50,137 nt of DNA from Ichthyosporea sp. XGB-2017a (lineage: Eukaryota; Opisthokonta; Ichthyosporea). The stretch is taken from the NCBI GenBank assembly GCA_002811675.1, contig PDIM01010258.1, positions 38,945 to 89,081 on the forward strand, read 5' to 3'. Shown here piece after piece: positions 36,201-43,041 of the stretch. The position numbers and the translations under genes were made by a program. The notes beneath the pieces were generated by a model. It was not told the origin of the DNA and ran no database searches. It worked only from the letters and a program-made list of their open reading frames with translations. Position 1 is the first letter of the stretch. Every line of letters starts with the position of its first letter.

Positions 36201-39200
36201 CATGTTACATTGTCCTCGACCTGCATTTGATCCACAATCTCCTTCGCAATTGATCAATTGGCAATTGCTTTCAGGTGTACGGCGAGAATCTGTACACGAT
36301 TCACACGCACCAAGGAAATAGTTACATTTTCCGTATCCACCACATGGTTCCATGTACTTGTCATTATCACTGCCGTCTGGAAGAGTGGCGCTTGTCCACC
36401 CTTTGCAAATAATCTTTGGTGCACCACAATCTTCTCCCTGAAAGTTCGGTGCACATGTACTACAATCATTGCCAGCAAAATTTACTTGGCACTCGCATTT
36501 TCCATTGACACATGTTCCTCTCCCACTGCATTCTTTCCCATCAAAATGAGGACAAGGAGTGATCTCACACTCATGGCCTCTAAAGCTCACTCCGGTGGGC
36601 TTATGTTGCTTGCAAGAGCAGGTGCCTGTCGCTTGATTGCATTCTCCCCGTGCTGAGCCTGAGCAAATTCCGTTGGGATTTTTGGGGCAGATACAATTCG
36701 GCCCATCAAACCTTTCCGTGCATTTGCATATCCCATCAGTATCACAAAAACCACGCCCTTCAGAAGACCCACAGTTAATAATGTCCCCGTTAACTACACA
36801 TTTTTTATGCTCACAATTTTCACCGTAATATGGGAAGATACAGTCTTTACAATGGGTTGAAGGGTCAAATCGGTTAGATACACATTTGCATACCGGTGAG
36901 TCAAAAAATGAGTACATATCAACGGAGACAGAAGAAGAGAGGGGGTATGTACACACCCCTTTCCCAAAGCACTCTCTACCATCTGGGGAAGAAGGACAAA
37001 GTCTGTAATTGCAAGCAAACAGTGTTGGCAATCCATCTTTAGAAGCACTATTACTAAAAGGTGGTTGGCATTTACATAAAGGGCTATCCGGCATTTCATT
37101 ACTATAAATGCATTCCCCGCGGCCACCACAAACTTCAATGATTCTATTATCAGGATCTGCGGTATTTCGTATATACGAGGAAGGGCATTCACGGAATTTG
37201 CAAGTGGGCATAAGATAGCCACTATTGCATGATGTACATTTCCCCAACGCTCTGTCCGCAGTCCCATGATTGTAACACTCATTCTCGGCACTCTCTGCAT
37301 ATGGTATTACTGTACTACTATACTTGAGTATGCCACCCGGACAAAGAATGTTGTTACAATCCGCACCCCATTTCTGCTCTTCTTTGCTCTCTTTGCATTT
37401 GCAAAATGCACTTTGACTGATACCAAAATCATCATAGTTTTGAATGCATTCTCCATGATCAACACTTGTACACGGTAGCGGCTTCCCAGGGCATTTGATA
37501 TTTTCACATTTATCACCAAAATAGGGATCTTCACATACACATTGAATTTGGTAAGTTTGTACGTTATAGATGCACTTACCCCTGTTGGAGCAGTCGCAGT
37601 TGGCAATATCCCGGCAGTTGTCTCCAGTCCAATTAGGCCCGCAAGCACATTTTCCTGTGGTCTTATCACACTTATTTTGCTGTCTAAGATCTTCGTAGGG
37701 GGTTGGAATATGGTTACAATCACCGTCGCATTTCTTGTATTGACAATTTTCACCATAGTAGCCCATTCCACAAACACATTTTCCTATCTTATAATTACAG
37801 GGGAAATCACTGCATCCACCGTTGCATTTTCGATGCTTGCAGTACGAATCTTCGTTGTTAGGGTCTTTCTCGGGATAATAATCATCCGAGCCACAGGAAC
37901 ATTGACCAGTAACGTTGTTACACTTTTTACCACCACAAGGAATAACTACACCAGGAGAATTGGGATCGGATTCCCACCCTTTGCATTGATTAAAAGCAAT
38001 GCCACACATTTCACCTTGGAAGTTTGCACTACAGGCCCCACATGTAAGACTCGCAAACCTTGATTCACAGACACAGGTACCTTTAGTGTAGTCGCAGTGT
38101 CCACGTACTGTCCCTCCACACTCACATGCACTATTTGGGTCATCTTTGTTGCAGGCATAGTTTGCAATATTCTGCACATCTGGAAATACAGGGCAGTGCT
38201 GTTTCTCACACGCTTCACCAAAAAAGAGTGAGTGACACTGACAAATGCCTTTCTTTGTGTCACAAACCCCTCTTCCATTACAGTCTTCCTTGCATTTATG
38301 TATTGCGCATCCTTGTTCCGGCCCATCAAATCCATTATTACAGATGCAGGTACCATCCAAACATTTACCGCGCCCTAAACTTTCGCCACAATTTGAAATT
38401 TGAATTTCCTCTTGTTCACCTGCCTGCACCAAAATAGTACATAGCTTAGATCCACAGTCCGTACCACCCCAACCAAAAAGGCATTTTTCGCAATGACTTT
38501 GAGGGTCATAGTGTGCTTTACAGTCGCATATACCAACTTTATAGTCCTGAATCTCGCCTTCTGCAATGCATCCGTTTGCGTTGCCAAAGCACAGAACTCC
38601 ATTGTTCTTTTTGCAACTTTTTATATCGCAAGCTTCTCCTTCATATCCTTCTTCACATGCACATACACCTCTGTCCCTGTCGCACCAACCCCTTCTTCCG
38701 CATGGAGCTAAATTTCCATTCGAATCTTTGCTAGACTTACATTTCACATACTCACATCCGGTCCCTTCAAATCCGGAACTGCATAAGCAAGTGCCATCAA
38801 TAGCATTACACTGACCACGAGCATAGCATTGCTGAAGACCATCGTTTTCAAGTGTTTTTGGAAGACAAAATTGATATTCACATCCTCTGCCGTGGTATCC
38901 TTCTTTACACTCGCATAAAGCATGATGCTCACCGGTTTCCCTGTTTGGCCTCTGTATGCACACGCCATTTCCGGAGCAGAATACGTTCTCTTTGTCCTGA
39001 AGCTCACCGCTACATTTGACGTTTTGACATTTTGAACCCCAAAATCCAGGCTCACATTGGCATACTTTTTTTTCCGAGCTTAACGTCTCTATACATTTCC
39101 CTCGCGAAATGCCGGAGCAATTCTCATCTCTCTCTCTATTATATCCCTCGCAATTAAGTACATCACAGTTCTCTCCACTCCAGAGCCCGGTACAAATACA

Positions 39201-42068
39201 TTTGGCTGGCAGGGCTGTGTCACAATAGTTCTTTGATCCATCGTTTGGAAGGCCAATGCTAGCAACTGCGTTGCAGTTGCCCCGACAATGCTCAGATTCA
39301 CAATTGGCTTCCGTGGGCCCATTATTGAAGTACGGAACCTTGCACTCACACTTACCCATATTCATGTTACATTGTCCTCGACCTGCATTTGATCCACAAT
39401 CTCCTTCGCAATTGATCAATTGGCAATTGCTTTCAGGTGTACGGCGAGAATCTGTACACGATTCACACGCACCAAGGAAATAGTTACATTTTCCGTATCC
39501 ACCACATGGTTCCATGTACTTGTCATTATCACTGCCGTCTGGAAGAGTGGCGCTTGTCCACCCTTTGCAAATAATCTTTGGTGCACCACAATCTTCTCCC
39601 TGAAAGTTCGGTGCACATGTACTACAATCATTGCCAGCAAAATTTACTTGGCACTCGCATTTTCCATTGACACATGTTCCTCTCCCACTGCATTCTTTCC
39701 CATCAAAATGAGGACAAGGAGTGATCTCACACTCATGGCCTCTAAAGCTCACTCCGGTGGGCTTATGTTGCTTGCAAGAGCAGGTGCCTGTCGCTTGATT
39801 GCATTCTCCCCGTGCTGAGCCTGAGCAAATTCCGTTGGGATTTTTGGGGCAGATACAATTCGGCCCATCAAACCTTTCCGTGCATTTGCATATCCCATCA
39901 GTATCACAAAAACCACGCCCTTCAGAAGACCCACAATTTATCTCTTTGCTCTTGTCTGCATCCACGAAACACCGCTTGCTCATACAATTAGTACCATATC
40001 TTTCTGCTATGCACTCTTTACAATCCTTGGAAGCGTTCCAACCTTCATGATCGCAAACACAGTGTCCAATTGTAAGAGTTGTTTTATCAAAAACATCATA
40101 GTGACACTGCCCACGGCCATAGCATGTTTCTGGAGGATTAGTGCTTGTCAAGGCGCATTGCTTTAGCTCACAAGACTTCCCTTCTCCATTTTCATAACCT
40201 TGGTTACAGTTGCATGAGCCGGTATTATAATCACAGGTTCCGCGGGATGGACTACCGCACTCTTGACTTTCTATGCTGCCATCTGCAGCGAGCACATTTG
40301 AAAAGGGGCAAATAATTTTTTCACACCCATCACCGGCGTAGCCTGAAAAGCATTTGCAGATCCCATCAATACACTCACCACGGCTGCCGTAGCACTCGCC
40401 AGAACTGGTTCCAAAGCCTGGGCAGTTTTTGTGCTCACAAGCCAATCCAGAGTACCCATCCATGCAAGCACATGTAGCCATTGAGCATACCTCCTTTCCC
40501 TTGAGGCACGCTGTTTTAACACAAGTCCCACTTCCACTGCAATTATCGATAACCAGCTCACCTTTTGTCAAAGAACACTTTATATCTTGGCAATAGGTAC
40601 CATGATAGTTTCCATCGCACGAAGAGCAATGAAGATCCCCTGTGTATTTTTCGGAAAACTCATTCTTGCTATATATCTTAGCATCGCATTGCCCCCTTCC
40701 AGAGCAATCTTCTCCATCGCCCAGATAGTTAAAACCAACGCAATGCTGCGTATAGCAGTCAGCCCCTGACCACACATCTCCACATTGGCAAAGACCTGTG
40801 TTCGTGTTACAGAAATTAATTTTTTTGCCATCTTTAAGACTTTTTGTATTGCAATCCGTGTCTTTTCCATGTTTGTCTTTGCATTTTTTAAGAGCACACT
40901 TCTCTCCGAAGAAGGATCCAAAGCAAGCACACTGGCCAGTTTTTTCATCACATTTTCCACGATCTTGAGCTTCTCCACAGTCCGGGCAGGTGAAGTACTT
41001 GCAATTGCTTTCATCAGTCCGTCGTGTAGCTTTGTCACATTGGCATCTTCCTGTGGTTCTTTCGCATTTTCCAAAGCCTCCGCAGGGGGTGACTGTTTCT
41101 GAGTTAGGTGCGGCAAACCCTTCACATTCAATATATTGCAAATGACATTGCGACCCATAAAAAGGATCTTCACAGTTATAGCATTCGCCAATTGTTCTGT
41201 TGCATATCCCACGATTGCCGCAATTCCTGAATTTATCGAGCGCTTCAGGATCAAGGGTTGCCTTGAATTCTTCATTTGGGCAATCAATGTACTTCACGCT
41301 ACAGAGACTCCCGTAAAACGCATCATTACACTTACATACACCAGAAGACTTGTCGCAAACACCCTGACCGCTACAGACACGGCCTTCGTCATCTTTCTTG
41401 CATTCCATTTCACAGGCCTCACCGTAACGGTCCAAATCACACTCACAAACCTTTTTGCCTGCCGATTCTTTACATATGCCTTTACCACTACACTCGGGCT
41501 TTCCGTTGATATAGCCAGGGCAATGTACTTCACTTAATGGCTTATTTTTTTCAGATTCATTGTTTCCACCTTCGTTGCCTCCTTCTCCGTCACCATTTCC
41601 ACCGTCATTCTTTCCTTCTTGGCTATTTTCCCCTCCATTGACCTCTTCCCCCTTGCTATTTCCATCTTCATTATCTCCAGTTGGAACTCTTCCTTCTTCA
41701 TTGTCATCTCCAAAAGATTTTAATCCATCACTTTGTTTCCCTCCTTCGTCATCAAAATTCATTATTTTTTGCAAATCTTTCCCAGGTTGTGAAGCAGAAG
41801 TATTATTTGTGCTGGATTCAGTTGATGGGGATGGAGTAACCGGCAGGTCTCCTCCGCCACCACTTCCACCTCCACCACCACCTCCTCCCGCCATCATTGC
41901 ACCCCCAGCAATGGCTCCAATAACAACAACGCACACGCATATAGTGATTATTGCCCCCTTTGGAGTTTTCAGAAAGCTGGTAAATTTTTGAAACTTCGAA
42001 AGTTCGGCCCCTTTGGCAGCATTATCTCCTGTACCAGGAGTATCCCCCATGGACACAGGATCAGACAT
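26649..42068 (-). CDS. Giant single-pass surface protein with EGF-like super-repeats and MABP-like C-terminus
   Basis: One uninterrupted exon, 5139 residues, ATG at 42068. Residues 1-37 are a short cytosolic end with lysines at 24, 28, 34 and 37. Residues 38-60 form a membrane helix, giving a type II layout with the rest outside. A Gly run (61-73) and an acidic Asn/Glu/Gly linker (to about 175) follow. From about 180 to 4935 the protein is nearly all cysteine-rich EGF-like modules of the C.G.G.C....C.C..G..G..C kind, as in tenascins and teneurins. They fall into about eight higher-order units of 520-580 residues, each marked by one C..W...CGG motif. The last ~200 residues differ: GWSCADFNLNK...SPIYLCYYL and later strands resemble an MABP/beta-prism domain. 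The gene has no close named homologue that I recognise. Adhesion or surface coat is the likely role by inference. Confidence 0.9.
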   Translation of the reverse strand: MSDPVSMGDTPGTGDNAAKGAELSKFQKFTSFLKTPKGAIITICVCVVVIGAIAGGAMMAGGGGGGGGSGGGGDLPVTPSPSTESSTNNTSASQPGKDLQKIMNFDDEGGKQSDGLKSFGDDNEEGRVPTGDNEDGNSKGEEVNGGENSQEGKNDGGNGDGEGGNEGGNNESEKNKPLSEVHCPGYINGKPECSGKGICKESAGKKVCECDLDRYGEACEMECKKDDEGRVCSGQGVCDKSSGVCKCNDAFYGSLCSVKYIDCPNEEFKATLDPEALDKFRNCGNRGICNRTIGECYNCEDPFYGSQCHLQYIECEGFAAPNSETVTPCGGFGKCERTTGRCQCDKATRRTDESNCKYFTCPDCGEAQDRGKCDEKTGQCACFGSFFGEKCALKKCKDKHGKDTDCNTKSLKDGKKINFCNTNTGLCQCGDVWSGADCYTQHCVGFNYLGDGEDCSGRGQCDAKIYSKNEFSEKYTGDLHCSSCDGNYHGTYCQDIKCSLTKGELVIDNCSGSGTCVKTACLKGKEVCSMATCACMDGYSGLACEHKNCPGFGTSSGECYGSRGECIDGICKCFSGYAGDGCEKIICPFSNVLAADGSIESQECGSPSRGTCDYNTGSCNCNQGYENGEGKSCELKQCALTSTNPPETCYGRGQCHYDVFDKTTLTIGHCVCDHEGWNASKDCKECIAERYGTNCMSKRCFVDADKSKEINCGSSEGRGFCDTDGICKCTERFDGPNCICPKNPNGICSGSARGECNQATGTCSCKQHKPTGVSFRGHECEITPCPHFDGKECSGRGTCVNGKCECQVNFAGNDCSTCAPNFQGEDCGAPKIICKGWTSATLPDGSDNDKYMEPCGGYGKCNYFLGACESCTDSRRTPESNCQLINCEGDCGSNAGRGQCNMNMGKCECKVPYFNNGPTEANCESEHCRGNCNAVASIGLPNDGSKNYCDTALPAKCICTGLWSGENCDVLNCEGYNRERDENCSGISRGKCIETLSSEKKVCQCEPGFWGSKCQNVKCSGELQDKENVFCSGNGVCIQRPNRETGEHHALCECKEGYHGRGCEYQFCLPKTLENDGLQQCYARGQCNAIDGTCLCSSGFEGTGCEYVKCKSSKDSNGNLAPCGRRGWCDRDRGVCACEEGYEGEACDIKSCKKNNGVLCFGNANGCIAEGEIQDYKVGICDCKAHYDPQSHCEKCLFGWGGTDCGSKLCTILVQAGEQEEIQISNCGESLGRGKCLDGTCICNNGFDGPEQGCAIHKCKEDCNGRGVCDTKKGICQCHSLFFGEACEKQHCPVFPDVQNIANYACNKDDPNSACECGGTVRGHCDYTKGTCVCESRFASLTCGACSANFQGEMCGIAFNQCKGWESDPNSPGVVIPCGGKKCNNVTGQCSCGSDDYYPEKDPNNEDSYCKHRKCNGGCSDFPCNYKIGKCVCGMGYYGENCQYKKCDGDCNHIPTPYEDLRQQNKCDKTTGKCACGPNWTGDNCRDIANCDCSNRGKCIYNVQTYQIQCVCEDPYFGDKCENIKCPGKPLPCTSVDHGECIQNYDDFGISQSAFCKCKESKEEQKWGADCNNILCPGGILKYSSTVIPYAESAENECYNHGTADRALGKCTSCNSGYLMPTCKFRECPSSYIRNTADPDNRIIEVCGGRGECIYSNEMPDSPLCKCQPPFSNSASKDGLPTLFACNYRLCPSSPDGRECFGKGVCTYPLSSSVSVDMYSFFDSPVCKCVSNRFDPSTHCKDCIFPYYGENCEHKKCVVNGDIINCGSSEGRGFCDTDGICKCTERFDGPNCICPKNPNGICSGSARGECNQATGTCSCKQHKPTGVSFRGHECEITPCPHFDGKECSGRGTCVNGKCECQVNFAGNDCSTCAPNFQGEDCGAPKIICKGWTSATLPDGSDNDKYMEPCGGYGKCNYFLGACESCTDSRRTPESNCQLINCEGDCGSNAGRGQCNMNMGKCECKVPYFNNGPTETNCESEHCRGNCNAVASIGLPNDGSKNYCDTALPAKCVCTGLWSGENCDVLNCEGYNRERDENCSGRGSCMLLDGTDKRVCKCSEGYRGSHCQHRTCLDDLCGGHGRCAQKVCDGISCRTCNDGEKCTDAECECDHNSGFYGPKCNKLVCPGPVIELSPSGDESVNECFSLSNPPHGTCSPATGQCSCYRGYGGVDKDGRADCHRKLCPFSLSQSGENVECGGRGSCQYELHNDHGPDSFNAILDFTKPKCNCEQGFESIDIPSLAACQRISCPTVDKKVCYGHGQCQFSDAFDGLDAFKLQKGVCVCDLDTVEEDVTLFDKNSHCRSCIYGRYNEANLCRDKHCFLEDQKGNYIETECNAKLQRGRCSSVSGLCECKEGYQSAEIGCKHKSCPKGQNGSICSGQGACDHIQGLCKCNDGFKGISCSEIMCPMHKEEECGGEGRGTCIAGVCDCKKNFASENCGECSSEYENSGLNCGLQVKECRRWGEKNLQCGGYGDCDTSIGKCKTCSETSRIPYHLGNLTTVDSACEYINCPKECHAYLNRGGCVFDTSVDGSKRGRCECKPGYTGEMCEHILCESDCNVGEPGKETGNKCDLVTGKCICVGRWSNEPGWVDSVTGKVANDNCRKKNCVGYIRESDVNCLNRGECVEEGTFCKCGLDDNYRKYYGSHCQFVSCPFKIEESKSCDGDICTNTITSCAGNGICSQKSCTEYGGCQTSECDCSSEGYSRPGCEKKLCPGKNWPSKLDGVGQCFDSEDPNVPSRGKCDSTAGECICAPGFTGKNCQKKECPRSFKSEVSTELAACGGPQRGTCRWDDDLSPKCNCNAGFVNYPTFAIDEQYHACQVQLCDDPLCHGHGTCLMPKIDYSSAVSPLKPQKAQCICASNWDPKSDCKVCLPGWTGPNCNLKQCTHPKDITKIWDCGSKEEIKRGRCNHMTGSCECIGKFNAPDKNCLEIPCYLDCSYRGQCLEETFQGLTYLTGICTCKIAEAIGKPYFGVGCEKAPCPLFKDEPCGGLIRGTCVENTGADIIMGKCQCNEPFTGENCGTCINTRQGENCEKNFIQCRKWTPNGQNDPLECGGLGKCDTEIGICKCTSERRNFELGKLPDTKHSSFTDVRTACQYTKCETDCGGETHGWCDYNTGQCKCLGERYHGEAKRCEYLKCPDNCSGRGKCDKTSGVCSCESSDFNSNVWSGAKCEIENCIGYDRSTNSNCGGLTRGYCTLEDSVKKCVCNSGFYGAHCQKIACPNGTVNPLIPIQRNEHVFCSGNGECVQEVCKEGICRACSNEDFQCNSSKCQCKSKYSNDECSHKICPPSLENECSGHGVCHTDGTCHCNSGYNGDGCQYTMCPLSSSSFATGKDTPIKNIECGGRGICDHSNGFEHPVCVCDPLYTGYACEQLKCPVRAIDNKECSGRGECRYPYSESSSSSVYPIAKGQCKCEGNYDPSTDCYECLPGFEGADCSIKLCKIIEGGKVLYGGDAACGHGKCVNGICVCNREYFQDEFKKCSKKKCPEPTNGESGECNNRGICNYETGICTCTSPSYGDGCEYIECPKIGVAECGGDVRGSCLKAKGECVCKTGHEGESCERCTDAFISNGGVCQERIDCPKWQPVGSLLPLPCGGEAHGTCDERTGACSCKGKSTGKDCQGILCYLDSDSEKCDNPNRASCDYTSGKCICKAPAFNNNNNFCDGTYCMDGEHKSTCNSEAHHENHCNFATGRCTCNRLFIGTFCENEQCPGYNLLGNSVNCFGRGDCKKEINGKKECECRSGAFGDKCQYVSCPKPVYPVTLPITKASFCSNHGTCVQYDCSNLDSTTTYCTASGCECDKDFYGPGCEFKRCPGPIENECYAKEGRGVCNKNTGSCECSEGYKMDSNSKTCIKYCPMSENASKTSVECGGDRGECDYSNGIDHPVCICKPLYEGDACERQKCPIQTINNKDVQCNGHGTCVYIVDDSNLQQFIAGECKCHNDFWDSKKDCSVCLEDYKGDNCETKKCWSVIDSIKAETRCFSQLDNPEGQCTALGECVCNEPFFAPEEGCRRKKCKGACREDSYANGRCDTIGLGRPRGTCVCKTDDNGLALYNGDECQDLTCPLLDISGSKEMCGGGRGECDTRTGKCKCNGSFAGDACGECKQSYYGDSCQKLKCTTWKDENGVAEECGGETFGTCDHTSGICQCKDGRDTKTHCQFYSCLTDCNARVSGSSCDTSTGRCKCQDPYFGDDCKSKKCPSDCNVGDGKPNMCDHNTGTCVCGGLWSGQDCSKLNCVNYNREADQNCLGRGTCIFESVPRCVCNDLYFGDFCQFQMCPGSFYENGNLVHCSGNGECIPGNPSTCRNCKAGFFGLGCEKRYCGGPDISNECYSSQGHGTCNHSTGVCKCNDGFKGEFCKTKECPMSKDQSQNLVECGGRGTCQLDAQNIDKASCQCEADYEGIACELKKCPTFPNPGGIVCRGPEYGICSHPNAAAGELRIGKCTCIPPYYGHSCDQKQCPKAMVGGELKECGGEARGTCYTNSGTCECLTNPRTGMVHFDVEHNCGICRPEFTGDNCNDIKCFSDDDGWTCSTSDEGASCDYTTGTCICSSHWEGTRCDRCKNEFFGDKCQHKKCVGQGPEYCNSNAEEGESHGSCDYTTGLCKCVNGWYGKECQYKDCDPPCVSGNGHCKISTGTCECLYPRFFGETCAKKHCGSFDDSKTVCHGRGVCNTSQGLCDCQPGYYGDMCESIVCPKTNGEECNKRGRCDGSTGKCTCDIGWSGADCTTRVCSPPCTENGKCIDSTSGVYGRCQCTKEHWIGNSCEIHECIEECLPGVPCSTETGKCVCDKPSACTVKPCGQCQHGTECDLSTGLCKCDPLSNFKGPTCNEYKCNYFSGKICNGYDCMQELGSASNWYCSCPGSEMYGDVCQFKRCPNNCNGRGTCNTATGKCKCDYPYFGTECESKQCIPANCVHSNGARGTCNYVTGICNCQRQWYGSGCQYVAPKVVYEMFVSDRKVSSGGWSCADFNLNKQNSEKMFYFFGSRGSPIYLCYYLDYFLPGSNYITNVNLIKDSPCPPPYVDAGEHGLHINAKTEEYTSAFSVFSSKAAQTLKLCADKNVVTHNRVIVGFGYQYFKENCWTEWFFKTRCNNDNHRPKSGYVRISDTKLNEKTWGSDHEIWVNYKFLNIGNPPFNRQIPTS
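35950..36773. repeat. Near-identical 824-bp direct repeat, copy A
   Basis: Matches 39112-39935 at an offset of 3162 bp. I count three mismatches across the block (two amino-acid changes, Ile/Val and Ala/Thr, and one silent). It encodes EGF modules running from NCGSSEGRGFCD to NRERDENCSG. Sequence outside the edges is clearly different. Confidence 0.95.
39112..39935. repeat. Near-identical 824-bp direct repeat, copy B
   Basis: Partner of copy A, nearer the N-terminus of the giant protein. The two copies sit in the second and fourth super-repeat units; the third unit between them has diverged normally. Confidence 0.95.
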
Positions 42069-42459
42069 TTCTCATGCAGAATATCCACGCTTTTCCCACG
42101 GTTCAGTTCAACTCGGTACTTGCTTTGTTGTGCAAACCAACGGAGCACACAGACCAAGAAGTAATAAACCAATAGTAAGAGCTGCGTTTGATTATCTTCG
42201 ATAGCAAAGGCCTCAATCTAACTAACGTATCCTATGAGAACTTTCGAATTGCAAATCAGTTCACCAATAGATAAAGCAGAGCCATGCAAATCAACCACAG
42301 ACAATCAAATTACAGATTTAAAATTATGGCACAACCACCATTCACTATGGCTGCCTCTCGAAACCCTACCCCAAGTCCATGAACTCCTCATCATGATCAC
42401 TCATGTCTCAAAAGTCAGGAGTGGCCACATTCATTCATGCTGGTTGCATGGGTACTGTG

Positions 42460-42469
42460 CTATAAATAG
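42460..42469. promoter_or_regulatory. TATA-like element CTATAAATAG
   Basis: Same 10-mer as at 7491 and 45281 in the other orientation. It lies 392 bases before the ATG of the EGF giant. Promoter role inferred. Confidence 0.3.
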
Positions 42470-42534
42470 CTGATAAAACGTAACTATGCAAATAAAAACG
42501 CAAACTATGCGCGCTGTGATGCTTGGACTTTGGA

Positions 42535-42560
42535 GTGTGTGTGTGTGTGTGTGTGTGTGT
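42535..42560. repeat. (GT)13 microsatellite
   Basis: Uninterrupted GT dinucleotide run of about 26 bases, in the flank upstream of the EGF giant. Confidence 0.95.
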
Positions 42561-42698
42561 ATCTGTCACGCCATTTTCTATGGAAAATTAACTCTTCTTG
42601 CTTGGACTTCAGCCCTTCTATTCCCCACAGCCAATTGGTCATTAAAGTTTAGTTCCACTATTTTATTTAAGGTTGTTTCACATGTGCAGACAGGATAT

Positions 42699-42749
42699 TC
42701 ATAGAGAACGGTATCTTTTTTTTTGAGAACAAGACCCAGTTCTCTATGA
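42699..42749. repeat. Perfect 11-bp inverted repeat (possible hairpin)
   Basis: TCATAGAGAAC at 42699-42709 and GTTCTCTATGA at 42739-42749 are exact reverse complements with a 29-base loop holding a T9 run. Could be a hairpin in the ITFG1 3' UTR or a remnant of a small element. Confidence 0.8.
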
Positions 42750-43041
42750 GCACATTCCAGGGACATTCCAGGGACCCCCCATTCATTTCACACAGCCTCA
42801 TGGTCCATGGACCAGTCACTAATCTCCGGCCCTACATGCACTACGCAATTGCAAGTGCCTCCCACCTCCTTTATGCCTTCTTACTCACATGAGTACAGCA
42901 AGTAGAGCAAAATTAAATATCTTCCATGAAGGCCTGGTTCACTTGTCGCGGATAAAACTTACATCACTTTACTAAGTGCATATATAGCCCAGGCAACTCA
43001 AGTCCCAAATTATGCCATACACACAAATAGTCAAGGTAATA

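Larger units (their letters stand above)
42069..43041. other. Intergenic region upstream of the EGF giant and downstream of ITFG1
   Basis: No gene recognised. Features: TATA-like CTATAAATAG (42460-42469), a GT dinucleotide repeat (42535-42560), a perfect 11-bp inverted repeat (42699-42709 with 42739-42749) and a short tandem ATTCCAGGGAC duplication near 42754-42776. Confidence 0.5.

Noticed and set aside
36258-39818. Plus-strand open frames of 132 codons inside both repeat copies, and many others antisense to the EGF giant
   Set aside because: They mirror the regular cysteine/glycine codon pattern of the real gene, have no domains, and are identical only because the DNA is duplicated.
35950-39935. 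Mobile element or CRISPR-like explanation of the long repeats
   Set aside because: The repeats are in-frame coding EGF modules without terminal repeats, target duplications or spacers.
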